64,000 nt of DNA from Pseudomonadota bacterium (GTDB lineage: Bacteria > Desulfobacterota > Desulfobulbia > Desulfobulbales > SURF-16), in NCBI GenBank assembly GCA_018822545.1, contig JAHJKA010000031.1, positions 1 to 64,000 on the forward strand. The letters are read 5' to 3'. Positions 28,067 to 37,739 of the stretch are shown here, piece by piece. Under the pieces are notes generated by a model, which worked only from the letters and a program-made list of their open reading frames with translations, made no database searches and had not been told where the DNA came from. A program made the position numbers and the translations under genes. How positions within the stretch are numbered: position 1 is the first letter of the stretch; the number at the start of each line of letters is the position of its first letter.

Positions 28067-28780
28067 CTATTGCCCGGCACGAACCAGCCACACGTACGAT
28101 GTGGCAGCAACCTTACCGTTTGAGGAGACGATGCCGTTGTTGCAGTTGAGGTTCCAGGCGAAGTTCGGCATCGTCTCGACCGACGAGGAGGACCAGTAGT
28201 ACGAGGAGACAACACCGGTGAAGGGATGCCCACTGGGCAAAGCAGGATTCCCCTGGCCCAGATCCACCAGGCTCTCCAGCTCACGGATATTAGGGAGGCG
28301 CCAGTCTGTATAGCTGGTGGTGACGTTGCAGCCATAGGTGGCGCCATTGACAGCGGCAACAAAGTCGAGGCCATGCTGCCAAAAGACCCTGCCATCGTTG
28401 GCTGTACCATCGCTATCAAAACTGCCATCAGGAAGACTATCGATACAATTAGCATTCTGCATCCACATCAGGCCAGTGAGGTTGTCCATCACCGTGCCGT
28501 CGCTGTTATCAGTAAAACGCGGCACGGGCCAAGCCACGCCCATGAGGAGATCGCCATCCTGGCCCGTGCCGGCACAGGCAATAATGGCACCGGCCGTGTT
28601 ATAACAAGTGGCCTGGCCGGTTTTGGCAAGATTGATAGCCGCAGCTGAGGAGCCGGAGGTGCTGTCATCCGAGGAGCCGGTTATAACCGGCGGGTATGAG
28701 GTGCTGTCGCTATCGCTGTTGCAGGCCGTAACAGCCAAGCCCAGGGCGACGACAAAGAGAAGCTGCAGATATATTTTCAT
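28067..28780 (-). CDS. DUF1566 lipoprotein
   Basis: A 237-residue lipoprotein. The signal ends in a lipobox AVTAC (Cys20), followed by a Ser/Asp-rich spacer of about 30 residues. A DUF1566 domain follows (RFTDNSDGTVMDNLTGLMW, DWRLPNIRELESLVD, YWSSSS, ending WLVRAGQ). It differs from its tandem neighbour mainly by being lipid-anchored. About 130 bases separate the two genes. Function unknown; an outer-membrane or periplasmic face is inferred from the anchor. Confidence 0.83.
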   Translation of the reverse strand: MKIYLQLLFVVALGLAVTACNSDSDSTSYPPVITGSSDDSTSGSSAAAINLAKTGQATCYNTAGAIIACAGTGQDGDLLMGVAWPVPRFTDNSDGTVMDNLTGLMWMQNANCIDSLPDGSFDSDGTANDGRVFWQHGLDFVAAVNGATYGCNVTTSYTDWRLPNIRELESLVDLGQGNPALPSGHPFTGVVSSYYWSSSSVETMPNFAWNLNCNNGIVSSNGKVAATSYVWLVRAGQ

Positions 28781-28896
28781 GACACCATTCTATCCGTAAA
28801 AAAATCGACAGCAGCCTATGGCGTACTGCTTATAGTACGAGGAAAACACAGAGCTATATACCACCCACTTGGCACATCAGCAAGCTCACCGCAAAT

Positions 28897-28934
28897 AAAA
28901 AATCAGGATATTTTGCTTCCCCAATCCATCCTGA
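28897..28934 (-). terminator. intrinsic terminator after hemY
   Basis: On the minus strand TCAGGAT (28928-28934) pairs with ATCCTGA (28903-28909), a 7-bp stem with an 18-nt loop, followed by TTTTTT (28897-28902). It lies 30 bases after the protoporphyrinogen oxidase stop. Confidence 0.6.
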
Positions 28935-28963
28935 CTGAGCAGGGAGCCTTGCAAAAGTAAGCC

Positions 28964-30331
28964 TTAGAAATAGACTGGCTTTACCTCAGGACGTTGCTCG
29001 ACGCGCCCCGCCTGGTTGATAGCAGCCACAGCCGACTTGGCTGATTGTGTCATGTCATTGATGCCGATGCCATCCCAGCCGAAACCACACAGGGAAAGAC
29101 CAGGGTTGCGCTGCTCCAGCTTGGCGCGCCAGGCCAGAAGATCAAGATGGTCTTCCTCCATCTGTGGGATACCACTTTTTGGGCGCAGAACCTTGACGAA
29201 TTCCGGCTCAGCTGGCAGATCCAGTAAGTCTTTGAGATCGGCAACCACGCGGCGGACGATCTCTGCATCCGCTAATTCCAGACGCTCAGGATGGCGCCGC
29301 CCCCCCACCAAGGCCTCAAGCAGCACCTTGCCCTGCGGCGCCCGGCCCGGGAACATCCGGGAGGTGAACATGCAGCCCATGACAAAACGATTTTCACATT
29401 CCGGGGCCAGATAGCCAAAGCCCTTGGGGATGGCGCCGTTATCGGCAAAGCCGAGACTGACATTACAGATGTAGGATTCCGGCACCTTCTGCACCGGTGG
29501 CCCAAATGGGGCAAGAAGGGGCAAGGCGCTGTTCATGGGCAGGGCACAGATGATATGGTTGGCAATCATGGTGCCGGAGCTGGTTGCAAGCTGCCAGCCG
29601 TCGCCACTTTTCTCGAGGCCATGAACCACACATTCCGTTTCGATATCATGACCCACTGCCATACTCTGCACCAACCGCTCCAAGCCCTGGCCGAAGTTGA
29701 TCATGGCTGGCAAAAAAACCAAGGTTTTATCTTTTTTCCCCTTGGCCTTTTTCTTGAGCCCCTTAAGCAGGGAACCATGTTCCATCTCAAGCCTTCTCAC
29801 CCCGGGCATCACCGCATCCATACTCAGGCGATTGAAGTCGCCGGAAAATGTGCCGGTGACAGCGGCATCTATCAGGGGCAACACTCCCTTGCCGAAACGG
29901 TACGCTGCCCACTGGCCAATGGTAGGGTGGCCGGCAAGGGGTTTTCGCCAGAGATCGCCAAGCAGACGCAGCTTATCCCAGGTGCTGAGCAGTTTCGAGG
30001 TGACCAGCTCCTGGGGCTTCTGGGGCAGAGCGATGAGCCGGCCATGCCGACAGAGATAGCGATGAAAATCCTGCAAGGGCGCGCGCTGAACCTCATCCAT
30101 GAGATGCAAATCCGCTAAAATTTCCCGGCTCTCCTCCTTATTATCAAGGAAGCCATGGGGCCCCCACTCACAGAGATACCCTTGTTCAGCGTGGGAACGG
30201 ATGACTCCCCCTGCGTGATCGGACTTTTCCACCACAAGCACCGAGAGTTCCGGTCTATCACGTCTTAAAAAATGGGCACAGGCCAGGCCGGACAGACCGG
30301 CGCCAATAATAATAACATCCTTTTTTTCCAT
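28964..30331 (-). CDS. hemY: protoporphyrinogen oxidase HemY/HemG
   Basis: A 455-residue flavoprotein that oxidises protoporphyrinogen IX to protoporphyrin IX, the step before iron insertion in haem synthesis. The N-terminal FAD-binding motif is IIGAGLSGLACA, followed by VVEKSDHAGGVIRS. The C-terminal FAD box is LSLCGFGWDGIGINDM. The start at 30331 follows AGGGAAAT; the frame is open 12 codons further. It is divergent from a flavodoxin-like gene. Other haem genes are not in the window. This enzyme class usually uses oxygen, though other acceptors are possible in anaerobes. Confidence 0.9.
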   Translation of the reverse strand: MEKKDVIIIGAGLSGLACAHFLRRDRPELSVLVVEKSDHAGGVIRSHAEQGYLCEWGPHGFLDNKEESREILADLHLMDEVQRAPLQDFHRYLCRHGRLIALPQKPQELVTSKLLSTWDKLRLLGDLWRKPLAGHPTIGQWAAYRFGKGVLPLIDAAVTGTFSGDFNRLSMDAVMPGVRRLEMEHGSLLKGLKKKAKGKKDKTLVFLPAMINFGQGLERLVQSMAVGHDIETECVVHGLEKSGDGWQLATSSGTMIANHIICALPMNSALPLLAPFGPPVQKVPESYICNVSLGFADNGAIPKGFGYLAPECENRFVMGCMFTSRMFPGRAPQGKVLLEALVGGRRHPERLELADAEIVRRVVADLKDLLDLPAEPEFVKVLRPKSGIPQMEEDHLDLLAWRAKLEQRNPGLSLCGFGWDGIGINDMTQSAKSAVAAINQAGRVEQRPEVKPVYF

Positions 30332-30482
30332 GATATTTCCCTGTGGACAACGTATTACTCTCGCCAAAACTCTTTGTACCCGTCATCACCTCTTGGACAA
30401 AAGAGGTGATGACAAACCCCTCTTTCTTTGAATAAAGTATAAAATGAAATATCGCCAGATTTAAGCCGTGAGAAAAACTCTT

Positions 30483-31169
30483 ATGATGAAACCATCACCG
30501 ACAATCCTTATCATCTCCTATTCCTTGAGTGGTCAGACCAATGGCCTGCTGCACGGCCTTGTTAGCGGACTGGAAGATTCTCAATGTCATGTCCACCATG
30601 AACGTCTGCAACCTCTGGCACCTATCCGCTTCCCCTTTGGTTCCGTGCCTAAAACAGTGGTCATGATGCTGCGCACCTTCCTGAGACAGCGTTTTGCCAT
30701 CGCACCACTATCCACCGCCTGTGATGAACAGTACAACCTGATTATTTTAGCAGGCCCCACCTGGTCGTATAATCCCAGTGGCCCAATGCTTTTCTTTATT
30801 GACCGAGACGGCCGCCGTATTCTCAAAGACCAAACCGTTATCCCCCTCATCTCCTGCCGCGGTTATTGGCGAATGCATCTCTGGGGATTGCAGAGAATGC
30901 TGACACAATGCGGGGCCGAGGTGGCCAACACCATGATCTTCAGTCACCCGGCCAAAGAACCGTGGCGCACCCTGGGCGTCTTTTTAAAGTTGAGCGGCAA
31001 GCATCCAGAGAAGATGGCTTTTATCGGCAGCCATTACCACCGCTATGGTCATGACAAAACCCAAGCCGCAGAAGCGCGTGAATATGGCCGGTTGATTGGC
31101 AGCCATCTTGCCGCTGGCCAACCTCTTGCCGACCTCGCACTCCAGCACCGGACAACCTGCCCTGATTAA
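30483..31169 (+). CDS. flavodoxin-like NAD(P)H-dependent oxidoreductase
   Basis: A protein of about 228 residues with a flavodoxin-like fold. Near the N-terminus ILIISYSLSGQTNGLL resembles the FMN-phosphate loop, and IILAGPTWSYNPSGPMLFFID matches the second flavin loop of the flavodoxin_2/FMN_red group. Starts at GTG 30468 or ATG 30486 are possible; none has a clear ribosome site. It is divergent from hemY, and its stop overlaps the stop of the M48 peptidase gene on the other strand. A redox link to haem synthesis is possible but unproven. Confidence 0.68.
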   Translation: MMKPSPTILIISYSLSGQTNGLLHGLVSGLEDSQCHVHHERLQPLAPIRFPFGSVPKTVVMMLRTFLRQRFAIAPLSTACDEQYNLIILAGPTWSYNPSGPMLFFIDRDGRRILKDQTVIPLISCRGYWRMHLWGLQRMLTQCGAEVANTMIFSHPAKEPWRTLGVFLKLSGKHPEKMAFIGSHYHRYGHDKTQAAEAREYGRLIGSHLAAGQPLADLALQHRTTCPD

Positions 31170-32998
31170 AATTCCAATCCGTCCCCTGACGTCTTCCCCG
31201 CCATTTCCTGCCACTTTTTGAGCTGATCCTCGTAAATCTTTTTCTGATCCGGTCGCGCCGCGGCAAGGGCTCTTTTTTCTATGTCCAGGGCCATCTCTTG
31301 TTCACCCTTGAGCCAATAGGCATGGGCCAGGGTATCAAGGATATGAGGGGCCGATTTCAAGCGCACCGCTTTACTGGCCAAAAAAAGTCCCCGGTCGGCA
31401 TCGATAAATCTTACATCCTCACAGGTCAGCAGAAGCCAGGCCAGATTATTGAGCACCTCGGGATTGTCCGGCACCAACAGTAACGACTGCTCATAGGCAG
31501 CAATGGCATGGGCGTAAGCCTTGACCCGGGAATGGATATCACCCAAGGCCCAGTAAACCTGATAATTAGCAGGATTCCTGATCGCCTCTTCCTGCAGTTT
31601 ACTGATAGCTCGGCCGGTAACGCCTTGTTCCACCAAATCTTTAGGAAGGGTGATGTGGAGTAAACCAGCGCTGACAACCAGCAGACAATACAATCCTAAG
31701 GCCTGATAGACCTTGCGATGGTGCTGTGCCACCAGGGCGTGATTGGCATCGCAGCCAGCCAAAAAATCCACCCGTTGACTGATCCCAAAATGATGCCAAC
31801 TGGGCAGATCACGAATATCACCACTGAGCCAGGCCACCTTCTCCAGCGCCGCACTGATCGCCGCCCCTCCCCCAAACGTAGTGAAGGCATAAAGGTCTGC
31901 CTGCCGCTCAAAATTACGCATAAAAAAGCCAAAGACAAAGCGTAGAAACAAAACCAGCACCACCAGAATGCCGCCGGGCAAAATGAGCTGCTCAAGAAGA
32001 GCTGGTGCGGAAATCGTCGTCATTTCTGCCAAGCGGTAAAGCCAGTCACCCCTGAAGGCTGTGTAGAGAAACAAGGTATAAAGAGGACTTATAATAACAG
32101 AAAACCCTAGCAAGACGAAAAGATAGAGCTGCATATGATAGCGTTTGACATGACCGATCTCATGGGCGAGAACCGCATCAATCTCAAGATCGGATAGGTT
32201 GGCGAGCAGGCCTGGCGTCACCAGGATATACCTGAAACGTGCAACAAAGCCCACCACCCCGGCAGTGACCATCTGGCCGCCAAAAAGCGGCCAGATCATA
32301 ATATCGTGATAGTGGAGATTCAGTCTTCGACAAAAAGAGACCATATGTTCTCGTGCAGCGCCTTGAGCCATAGGACGGCATGCCCATATCTTCATAAGAA
32401 GAGGGGGATAGGCCAGGGCGATAAAGAAAAAGAACACCACAAGGAGGCTTGTCTCACCATAGCCTGATTCCATAAAACTTCTGATGCCGGGAATCGGCAG
32501 CACATTTAAAATATCAAGGAGCAGAGATATGACAAACCAGGGCAGGACAATGGGGAGATTAGAACGAACATTTTCAAAAACAAAGTGACGACCTCTGGTG
32601 GCCCTGCCAAAAATGGCGACACTCCGCGAGGAGGCAACAATCCAGATATCGCAGAGATAACCAAAAAAGAGGAGTAACCCTAAAAACCTGGCAATAATGG
32701 GCAGGTCCCTGGCAAATGGCAAAAAGGAAAAATAAGAAAGGCAATCAAGGAGATAGATATCAATTGCCAGAAAAGCGAGGGCCAGGAGGGTGAGATGTTT
32801 CTCGGCCTTCAGGTAATTTTTGACATCAGCCACCCGTCTGGCGGCAAAGAAGCGGCGACAGATGAAATGAAAAATACAGAATTTACCTACAAAAAACAGG
32901 GCCGCCTGCCAGACAGGCAACACTGTCTCTCCAGAAATAGACCGGGATGACAATAGGGAAATGACAACCAGGAGATAGAGAAGGTTGTTATAACTCAC
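31166..32998 (-). CDS. M48 family zinc peptidase with TPR repeats
   Basis: A 610-residue integral membrane peptidase. Several TM helices fill residues 1-260, then the zinc-binding HEIGH in VLAHEIGHVKRYH, two more TM helices, and a distal Glu in the FERQAD stretch as third ligand. The C-terminal 150 residues hold TPR-like repeats (ALGDIHSRVKAYAHAIAAYEQSLLL, LAWLLLTCEDVRF). This matches M48 peptidases involved in membrane-protein quality control, with a TPR tail for partner binding. It starts at GTG 25 bases after the J-domain gene, so the two likely form an operon. Confidence 0.85.
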   Translation of the reverse strand: MSYNNLLYLLVVISLLSSRSISGETVLPVWQAALFFVGKFCIFHFICRRFFAARRVADVKNYLKAEKHLTLLALAFLAIDIYLLDCLSYFSFLPFARDLPIIARFLGLLLFFGYLCDIWIVASSRSVAIFGRATRGRHFVFENVRSNLPIVLPWFVISLLLDILNVLPIPGIRSFMESGYGETSLLVVFFFFIALAYPPLLMKIWACRPMAQGAAREHMVSFCRRLNLHYHDIMIWPLFGGQMVTAGVVGFVARFRYILVTPGLLANLSDLEIDAVLAHEIGHVKRYHMQLYLFVLLGFSVIISPLYTLFLYTAFRGDWLYRLAEMTTISAPALLEQLILPGGILVVLVLFLRFVFGFFMRNFERQADLYAFTTFGGGAAISAALEKVAWLSGDIRDLPSWHHFGISQRVDFLAGCDANHALVAQHHRKVYQALGLYCLLVVSAGLLHITLPKDLVEQGVTGRAISKLQEEAIRNPANYQVYWALGDIHSRVKAYAHAIAAYEQSLLLVPDNPEVLNNLAWLLLTCEDVRFIDADRGLFLASKAVRLKSAPHILDTLAHAYWLKGEQEMALDIEKRALAAARPDQKKIYEDQLKKWQEMAGKTSGDGLEF

Positions 32999-33023
32999 AG
33001 GAAAAAGAGGGGTTCAGGGTAAG

Positions 33024-33902
33024 TCAAGAGGCCTTCCGGCACCGCTTGCTCAGCCTGTAGTTGTGGGCATGATAGCGGTTGAGGATTTCTTCCAGCCGTG
33101 CCTTTTCAAAAATCCTGTTCTGGACAAAATATTCTCCGATTCGATGCTGTTGCGTCTTTTGAAAAGTCAGGAGAGTGGTTACCTGACGATGGGTCAATAA
33201 GCCTTTATCAACGGCCCTTGCTCCAAAAGGTTTGCCATCAGCAGCTTTTAACAGAGAAATGATATCTTCCGGCGTGAGCCAACCAAAACGTCGACCAATA
33301 TCGCCAAGACGTGGACGATTACTACGCTGCCAAACCAGGGCCTTGATAATGGTCTGCCAACTCACAAGGCCTGAGTAGTAGAGAAAATGGCCAAAGAGAA
33401 GCTGTCTCTCCGGCAGTCTGCCGGTGAACAAGGTGCCCTGGGTGTCCTTATGGGTGGGACGATGCCCGGAATAATTCTGGCCCTGGAAAGCAGTACTGCC
33501 ATCCTGCTTTTTGCTCTGCCTGGCCTCAGCCTGCTTTCGGGTAAAATCAGCCCGCTCAGACCTGGTGGCCCAACCATTGTGCGCAGAAGAAGAAGGCCGC
33601 TTACGAAACGACGGTGAAGAGGCCAGGGTAAAACGAAAACCCTTTTCTCTGGCATCAAGATAGATGCTGAGATTTTTATAGGCCTGCTGAATAACTTGAA
33701 ACTGTTGGGCGCCACGAACCTGGGCCAACTCGCCCTCACTGACAAGGCGATCTGGATGGGTTTCCTTGGCAAGCTTCCGGTAGGCGCTTTTCACCCCCGA
33801 CATCTGAACATACTCAAGGAACTCGCGGGAAATTTGCAACTCATCGCCAAAAATCACCTGGCAAGCCTGAAACAACTCATGTTCAACAACAACCGCAGTC
33901 AT
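33024..33902 (-). CDS. J-domain protein with MshEN-like C-terminal repeats
   Basis: A 292-residue protein. The J-domain spans about residues 20-85 (VKSAYRKLAKETHPDRL with the HPD motif), so it should stimulate an Hsp70 partner. A polar linker follows (about 90-165). The C-terminal 120 residues contain three units of the form RLGDIGRRFGWLTPEDI, PFGARAVDKGLLTHRQV and RIGEYFVQNRIFEKARL, which resemble MshEN/GspE N-terminal repeats that bind c-di-GMP in some ATPases. The start has AGGGA upstream. It precedes the M48 peptidase gene. The J-domain is clear; the repeat assignment is my inference. Confidence 0.8.
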   Translation of the reverse strand: MTAVVVEHELFQACQVIFGDELQISREFLEYVQMSGVKSAYRKLAKETHPDRLVSEGELAQVRGAQQFQVIQQAYKNLSIYLDAREKGFRFTLASSPSFRKRPSSSAHNGWATRSERADFTRKQAEARQSKKQDGSTAFQGQNYSGHRPTHKDTQGTLFTGRLPERQLLFGHFLYYSGLVSWQTIIKALVWQRSNRPRLGDIGRRFGWLTPEDIISLLKAADGKPFGARAVDKGLLTHRQVTTLLTFQKTQQHRIGEYFVQNRIFEKARLEEILNRYHAHNYRLSKRCRKAS

Positions 33903-34283
33903 TTGTATCCCTTGTGAGCATGGATTGATGTAACGCCTCTAACAGCTGCGAGACAATGATATTCATACGAATGACCAGCGCATTCGAGTGGTGGAAAGGG
34001 ACAAATAAAAAAAGAGAGGTCTGGATCTTCAAAAAAAACTGCTCTTCTTGAGGCTCGGGAAGGATCCACAGAACTCCTCCATCCAGAAATCATTGAGAAA
34101 TAACACGACACCTACTGCCTTTCAAAATACCTCTTGACGAGGAGAATATCTACTAAAAAAACAGCAGATTGCGGATTTAATTAGAAAAAGGCAACTGACA
34201 ATCTCTCTTTTAATGACCGACAACCAAGGCTCCCCAAAAAATAACCGCCATGACAATCATAACTAATTAAAATTACAGTTTTT
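33903..34283. other. 381-bp intergenic stretch, no gene seen
   Basis: It lies between the J-domain gene and the FeoA-like gene, both on the minus strand. A 70-codon open frame at 33899-34111 overlaps the J-domain start and is not protein-like. The region is AT-rich from 34110 on and probably carries the J-domain gene promoter. No clear consensus or terminator was found. Confidence 0.45.
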
Positions 34284-34598
34284 TTATTCTGGAAGTGCCA
34301 CTTCCACATGAACAGCCTCAGATTCACTGAGGGTGATAATAGAATCGCCTACTTTAAGGAAAATAGGGTCGCCAAAAGGAGCTTTCCGAACCACATCCAC
34401 CAAGGCCTGAGGCGTCAGACCTAGATCAAGAAGACGCTTCCGCATCTTACCACAGCCATTATGGCGGCGGATACAGACACAGTTGCCCGCCTTCACTTCG
34501 CTCAAGGGAATACACCCCTCCTGACAGGGCATCTTGGAGCACGCCCCATCTTCACGTTTTTTATCCGGACAGCTTTTATCTGAGCAAAAAAAACGCAT
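34284..34598 (-). CDS. FeoA-domain protein with Cys-rich N-terminus
   Basis: A 104-residue protein. Residues about 30-102 form a FeoA/SH3-like domain (PLSEVKAGNCVCIRR, MRKRLLDLGLTPQALVDVV, GDPIFLKVGDSIITLSESEAVHVEV), the fold that modulates the FeoB iron transporter or acts as a stand-alone metal-regulated module. Unlike typical FeoA (about 75 residues) it has an N-terminal extension with five cysteines (residues 5-29) and three more in the domain, which could bind iron or a cluster. No feoB is in the window. A promoter and a duplicated 15-nt leader element precede it. Confidence 0.83.
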   Translation of the reverse strand: MRFFCSDKSCPDKKREDGACSKMPCQEGCIPLSEVKAGNCVCIRRHNGCGKMRKRLLDLGLTPQALVDVVRKAPFGDPIFLKVGDSIITLSESEAVHVEVALPE

Positions 34599-34606
34599 TG
34601 CACATC

Positions 34607-34640
34607 AACCCCAACAAGAGACGGGAACCCCAACAAGAGA
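34607..34640 (-). repeat. 15-nt direct repeat in the FeoA-like gene leader
   Basis: The sequence AACCCCAACAAGAGA occurs exactly twice, at 34607-34621 and 34626-34640, with a 19-base period. It ends eight bases before the start codon of the FeoA-like gene, within its predicted untranslated leader. On the mRNA it reads TCTCTTGTTGGGGTT twice. Confidence 0.85.
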
Positions 34641-34660
34641 TTCCAAATAACAACAAATAC

Positions 34661-34689
34661 TTTCTACCGATTAAAAGTTACCTTGTCAA
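34661..34689 (-). promoter_or_regulatory. sigma-70 promoter of the FeoA-like gene
   Basis: On the minus strand TTGACA (34684-34689) and TAGAAA (34661-34666) are separated by 17 bases. Initiation would be near 34654, giving a leader of about 55 bases that contains the direct repeat. Confidence 0.55.
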
Positions 34690-34863
34690 GACAAAGTTAG
34701 ACTAGCCTTACTGACAACTTTTTTTCGTGGTCTGTTCCAATTTTTTTATCATCAGCCACGTGTTAAAAAGCCATGACAAGATTATGTTGATCATACTAAG
34801 CTAAATAATCAATTCGCCTTTTTCATTCACTTTTCAACGGTATTCCAAGCCAGGTGTTTTAAG

Positions 34864-35298
34864 ATGGATCGATTCAAAAAAAACAAACCATACACCTTCA
34901 GCGACCTTGAGCGCCATCTCGGCCGTGTTCTCAGTAACATGTCAGTGCCCCGCATGCTCCCGTATCATGCAATCATGAAGGCACCGCCGGTTGACATGTT
35001 TGAGACCAGCAATGAAATCATCATTTACATGGAACTGCCGGGCGTTGATCCGGAGAGAATCACCTTAGTTGCCGAGCAAAACACCATTACTGTTTCCGGT
35101 GAACGTCCCGCCCCTTCCTTTGAAGACACCACCTGCATCCATCACCTGGAGATTGAGCATGGAGATTTTACACGAACCGTTAAACTCCCAACCACCGTCA
35201 ATATCTCGGCAACCACTTCGAAATGCAAGAATGGCTACCTGATTATAACCCTGCCTAAATTTCAAGCCCAGAGCCGGATCAAGATTGAGGTTGAATAA
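34864..35298 (+). CDS. Hsp20 family small heat-shock protein
   Basis: A 144-residue chaperone. The alpha-crystallin domain covers about residues 42-140 (PVDMFETSNEIIIYMELPGVDPERITLVAEQNTITVSGERP-type pattern, split into its beta-strands), closing with GYLIITLPK. A short variable N-terminus precedes it, and the usual C-terminal IXI motif is represented only by RIKIEVE. It should hold unfolding proteins as oligomers. A weak ribosome site AGGTG precedes the ATG. lon follows 66 bases downstream in the same direction, so both may be induced together by heat. Confidence 0.9.
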   Translation: MDRFKKNKPYTFSDLERHLGRVLSNMSVPRMLPYHAIMKAPPVDMFETSNEIIIYMELPGVDPERITLVAEQNTITVSGERPAPSFEDTTCIHHLEIEHGDFTRTVKLPTTVNISATTSKCKNGYLIITLPKFQAQSRIKIEVE

Positions 35299-35363
35299 GA
35301 AATACAAACCACACCCTCAAGCGGTACAGAATCTCACACACACAACCTTTAAGGATTCAAAGA

Positions 35364-37739
35364 ATGCCAGAAAAAAACCCCAAAAAAAACGACAACAATA
35401 AAAACATGGACCCCAACCGGCTAACAATTCCAGCAACCTTGCCGGTACTGCCGCTCCATGGTTTTGTTTTTTTCCCGGGCATGGGATTCCCCCTCCAGGT
35501 AAAGGATGACTCATCAAAGCAGCTTATTGACGACACCCTTCTCAAAGACAGACTTTTTGCCATCGTCACCCACAGGGAAGGACTTGAGCCTTCTTCCCAT
35601 ATCACCCCTGAGGAACTTTATAATGTCGGCGTGGCCGGCTACATCCATAAATTAATTAAGAATGAAGACGGCTCCTACCAGATCCTGGTAAGCGGCATAA
35701 AAAAAATATCCATCACCGATTTCAGCCAGACAACCCCTTACATGGTTGCCAAGGTCGCTGAAATCCCGATGACCTACAAAACTGATCAAGAAATTGAGGC
35801 CTTGACCCTCAACATCAGTGACCAGTTCAAACAGCTGGTGGAGATATCCAAGCTGCCCCCTGAACTGATCATGACCATGGACTCCCTCGTTGACCCCTTT
35901 CACATTGCCTACCTGACCACCTCCCAGCTCCATCTCCCTGCCGAAGGCGAGCAACACATCCTGGAAATCAACGATGCCAAGGCCCTTCTCCATCAAGTCA
36001 CCAAAGAAATGGCGAAGCGCCTGGAAACCATTGAAATGAGTGCCGCCATCCAGAAAAACGTCAAGCAGGACATCGACTCAAAACAGCGAGAATTCTTTCT
36101 ACGCCAGCAGTTGGCCGCCATAAAGAAGGAGCTGGGTGAGGACAGTGACAATCTTGACCTTGTTGAACTCAAAGATCGCCTCGCCAAGGCCAAACTCCCC
36201 AAAGAAGTGGCTAAAGTTGCCAAAAAAGAACTCGACCGGCTGTCGCGTATCTCGCCATCCTCCTCCGAGTACACGGTTTCCCGAACCTATCTTGACTGGA
36301 TCCTCGATCTCCCCTGGAAAAAATCCACCCGGGACAGCCTGGATATCGTCAAGGCGGAGGAACACCTGAACAAGGACCACTACGGTCTGGAGCGCATCAA
36401 AAAAAGAATTATCGAGTTTCTGGCCGTACGCAAGCTCAAGTCAGACATGCACGGCCCCATCCTCTGTTTTGCCGGCCCGCCAGGGGTCGGCAAGACATCT
36501 CTGGGGCAGTCCATTGCCCGCTCCATGGGACGCAAATTCATCAGACTCTCCCTGGGCGGCATCCGGGACGAGGCTGAAATCAGAGGCCACCGCCGTACCT
36601 ATGTCGGCGCCCTGCCCGGCCGTATCATCCAGAGCCTGAAAAAAGCCGGCTCAAACAATCCTCTCTTCATGCTCGACGAGATTGACAAACTGGGCAATGA
36701 TTTCAGGGGTGACCCCTCTTCAGCACTCCTTGAGGTTCTTGATCCTGAACAGAACTCCACCTTCAGCGACCATTATCTTGAGGTCAATTTTGACCTCTCC
36801 AAGGTGATGTTTATTACCACGGCAAACTACCTGGAAAACATTCCAGGGCCTCTGCGCGACAGGATGGAGGTGATCACCCTCACCGGTTATACTGAAGAGG
36901 AAAAACTCCACATTGCCAAGAACCATCTCTTCGCACGCCAGCTCACGGCGCACGGACTCACCTCCAAAAATCTGGCAATAAGCGACGATGCCATCCGCGG
37001 CGTTATCCGCTCCTACACCAGAGAGGCCGGGGTTCGCACCATGGAGCGTAAACTGGCGGCAATCTGCCGGGGGGTGGCTAAGAACATTGTCACCGGCCAC
37101 AAGGACAAAGTGACTGTCGGCCCTGATCAGCTTGTTGACTATCTGGGCCAGATTGAATTTTTCCCTGAGACATCAACGTACTCCTGGGGACCAGGCCTTG
37201 CCACTGGCCTTGCTTGGACACCGGTGGGCGGCGTCCTGCTTTTTGTGGAAGCAGCCATGATGAAGGGCACCGGCGCCATGACCATGACTGGTAAGCTCGG
37301 CGATGTCATGAAGGAATCGACCAGTGCAGCCCTGACGTATATTCGCGCCCATGCCGAGGAACTGAAGGTGGATGAAGAGATTTTTTCCAAAAAAGATCTG
37401 CACATCCATGTCCCTGAAGGCGCAACTCCAAAAGACGGCCCGTCAGCCGGAGTGGCCATGGTGGTTGCTCTCACCTCACTCTTCACTGACCGGTCTGTTT
37501 GCAAAGATGTGGCCATGACCGGGGAGATAACCCTGCGCGGTGATGTCTTGCCAGTGGGCGGTGTCAAAGAAAAGGTCCTGGCAGCCGTACGCTCCGGCAT
37601 CACAGAAATTATTCTGCCCTATTTAAACCAGAAGGATGTTGCCGAGATCAGGGAAAACGTCAAAGAAGGGGTCACTTTCCACTATGTGAAAAAGATTGAA
37701 GAGGCATTAAGGATAGCCATAAAAGACAGGGGTAAATAA
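35364..37739 (+). CDS. lon: ATP-dependent protease Lon
   Basis: A 791-residue soluble protease. The N-terminal substrate-binding domain begins near residue 25 ([18 protein letters not shown]). The AAA+ module has Walker [10 protein letters not shown] and the Walker B region [11 protein letters not shown]. The protease domain has catalytic Ser694 in [10 protein letters not shown] and Lys737 in GGVKEKVL. Length and domains are standard for LonA. The start is supported by AAGGATT. It degrades misfolded and regulatory proteins. Its position after hsp20 fits a heat-stress pair. Confidence 0.96.
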   Translation: MPEKNPKKNDNNKNMDPNRLTIPATLPVLPLHGFVFFPGMGFPLQVKDDSSKQLIDDTLLKDRLFAIVTHREGLEPSSHITPEELYNVGVAGYIHKLIKNEDGSYQILVSGIKKISITDFSQTTPYMVAKVAEIPMTYKTDQEIEALTLNISDQFKQLVEISKLPPELIMTMDSLVDPFHIAYLTTSQLHLPAEGEQHILEINDAKALLHQVTKEMAKRLETIEMSAAIQKNVKQDIDSKQREFFLRQQLAAIKKELGEDSDNLDLVELKDRLAKAKLPKEVAKVAKKELDRLSRISPSSSEYTVSRTYLDWILDLPWKKSTRDSLDIVKAEEHLNKDHYGLERIKKRIIEFLAVRKLKSDMHGPILCFAGPPGVGKTSLGQSIARSMGRKFIRLSLGGIRDEAEIRGHRRTYVGALPGRIIQSLKKAGSNNPLFMLDEIDKLGNDFRGDPSSALLEVLDPEQNSTFSDHYLEVNFDLSKVMFITTANYLENIPGPLRDRMEVITLTGYTEEEKLHIAKNHLFARQLTAHGLTSKNLAISDDAIRGVIRSYTREAGVRTMERKLAAICRGVAKNIVTGHKDKVTVGPDQLVDYLGQIEFFPETSTYSWGPGLATGLAWTPVGGVLLFVEAAMMKGTGAMTMTGKLGDVMKESTSAALTYIRAHAEELKVDEEIFSKKDLHIHVPEGATPKDGPSAGVAMVVALTSLFTDRSVCKDVAMTGEITLRGDVLPVGGVKEKVLAAVRSGITEIILPYLNQKDVAEIRENVKEGVTFHYVKKIEEALRIAIKDRGK

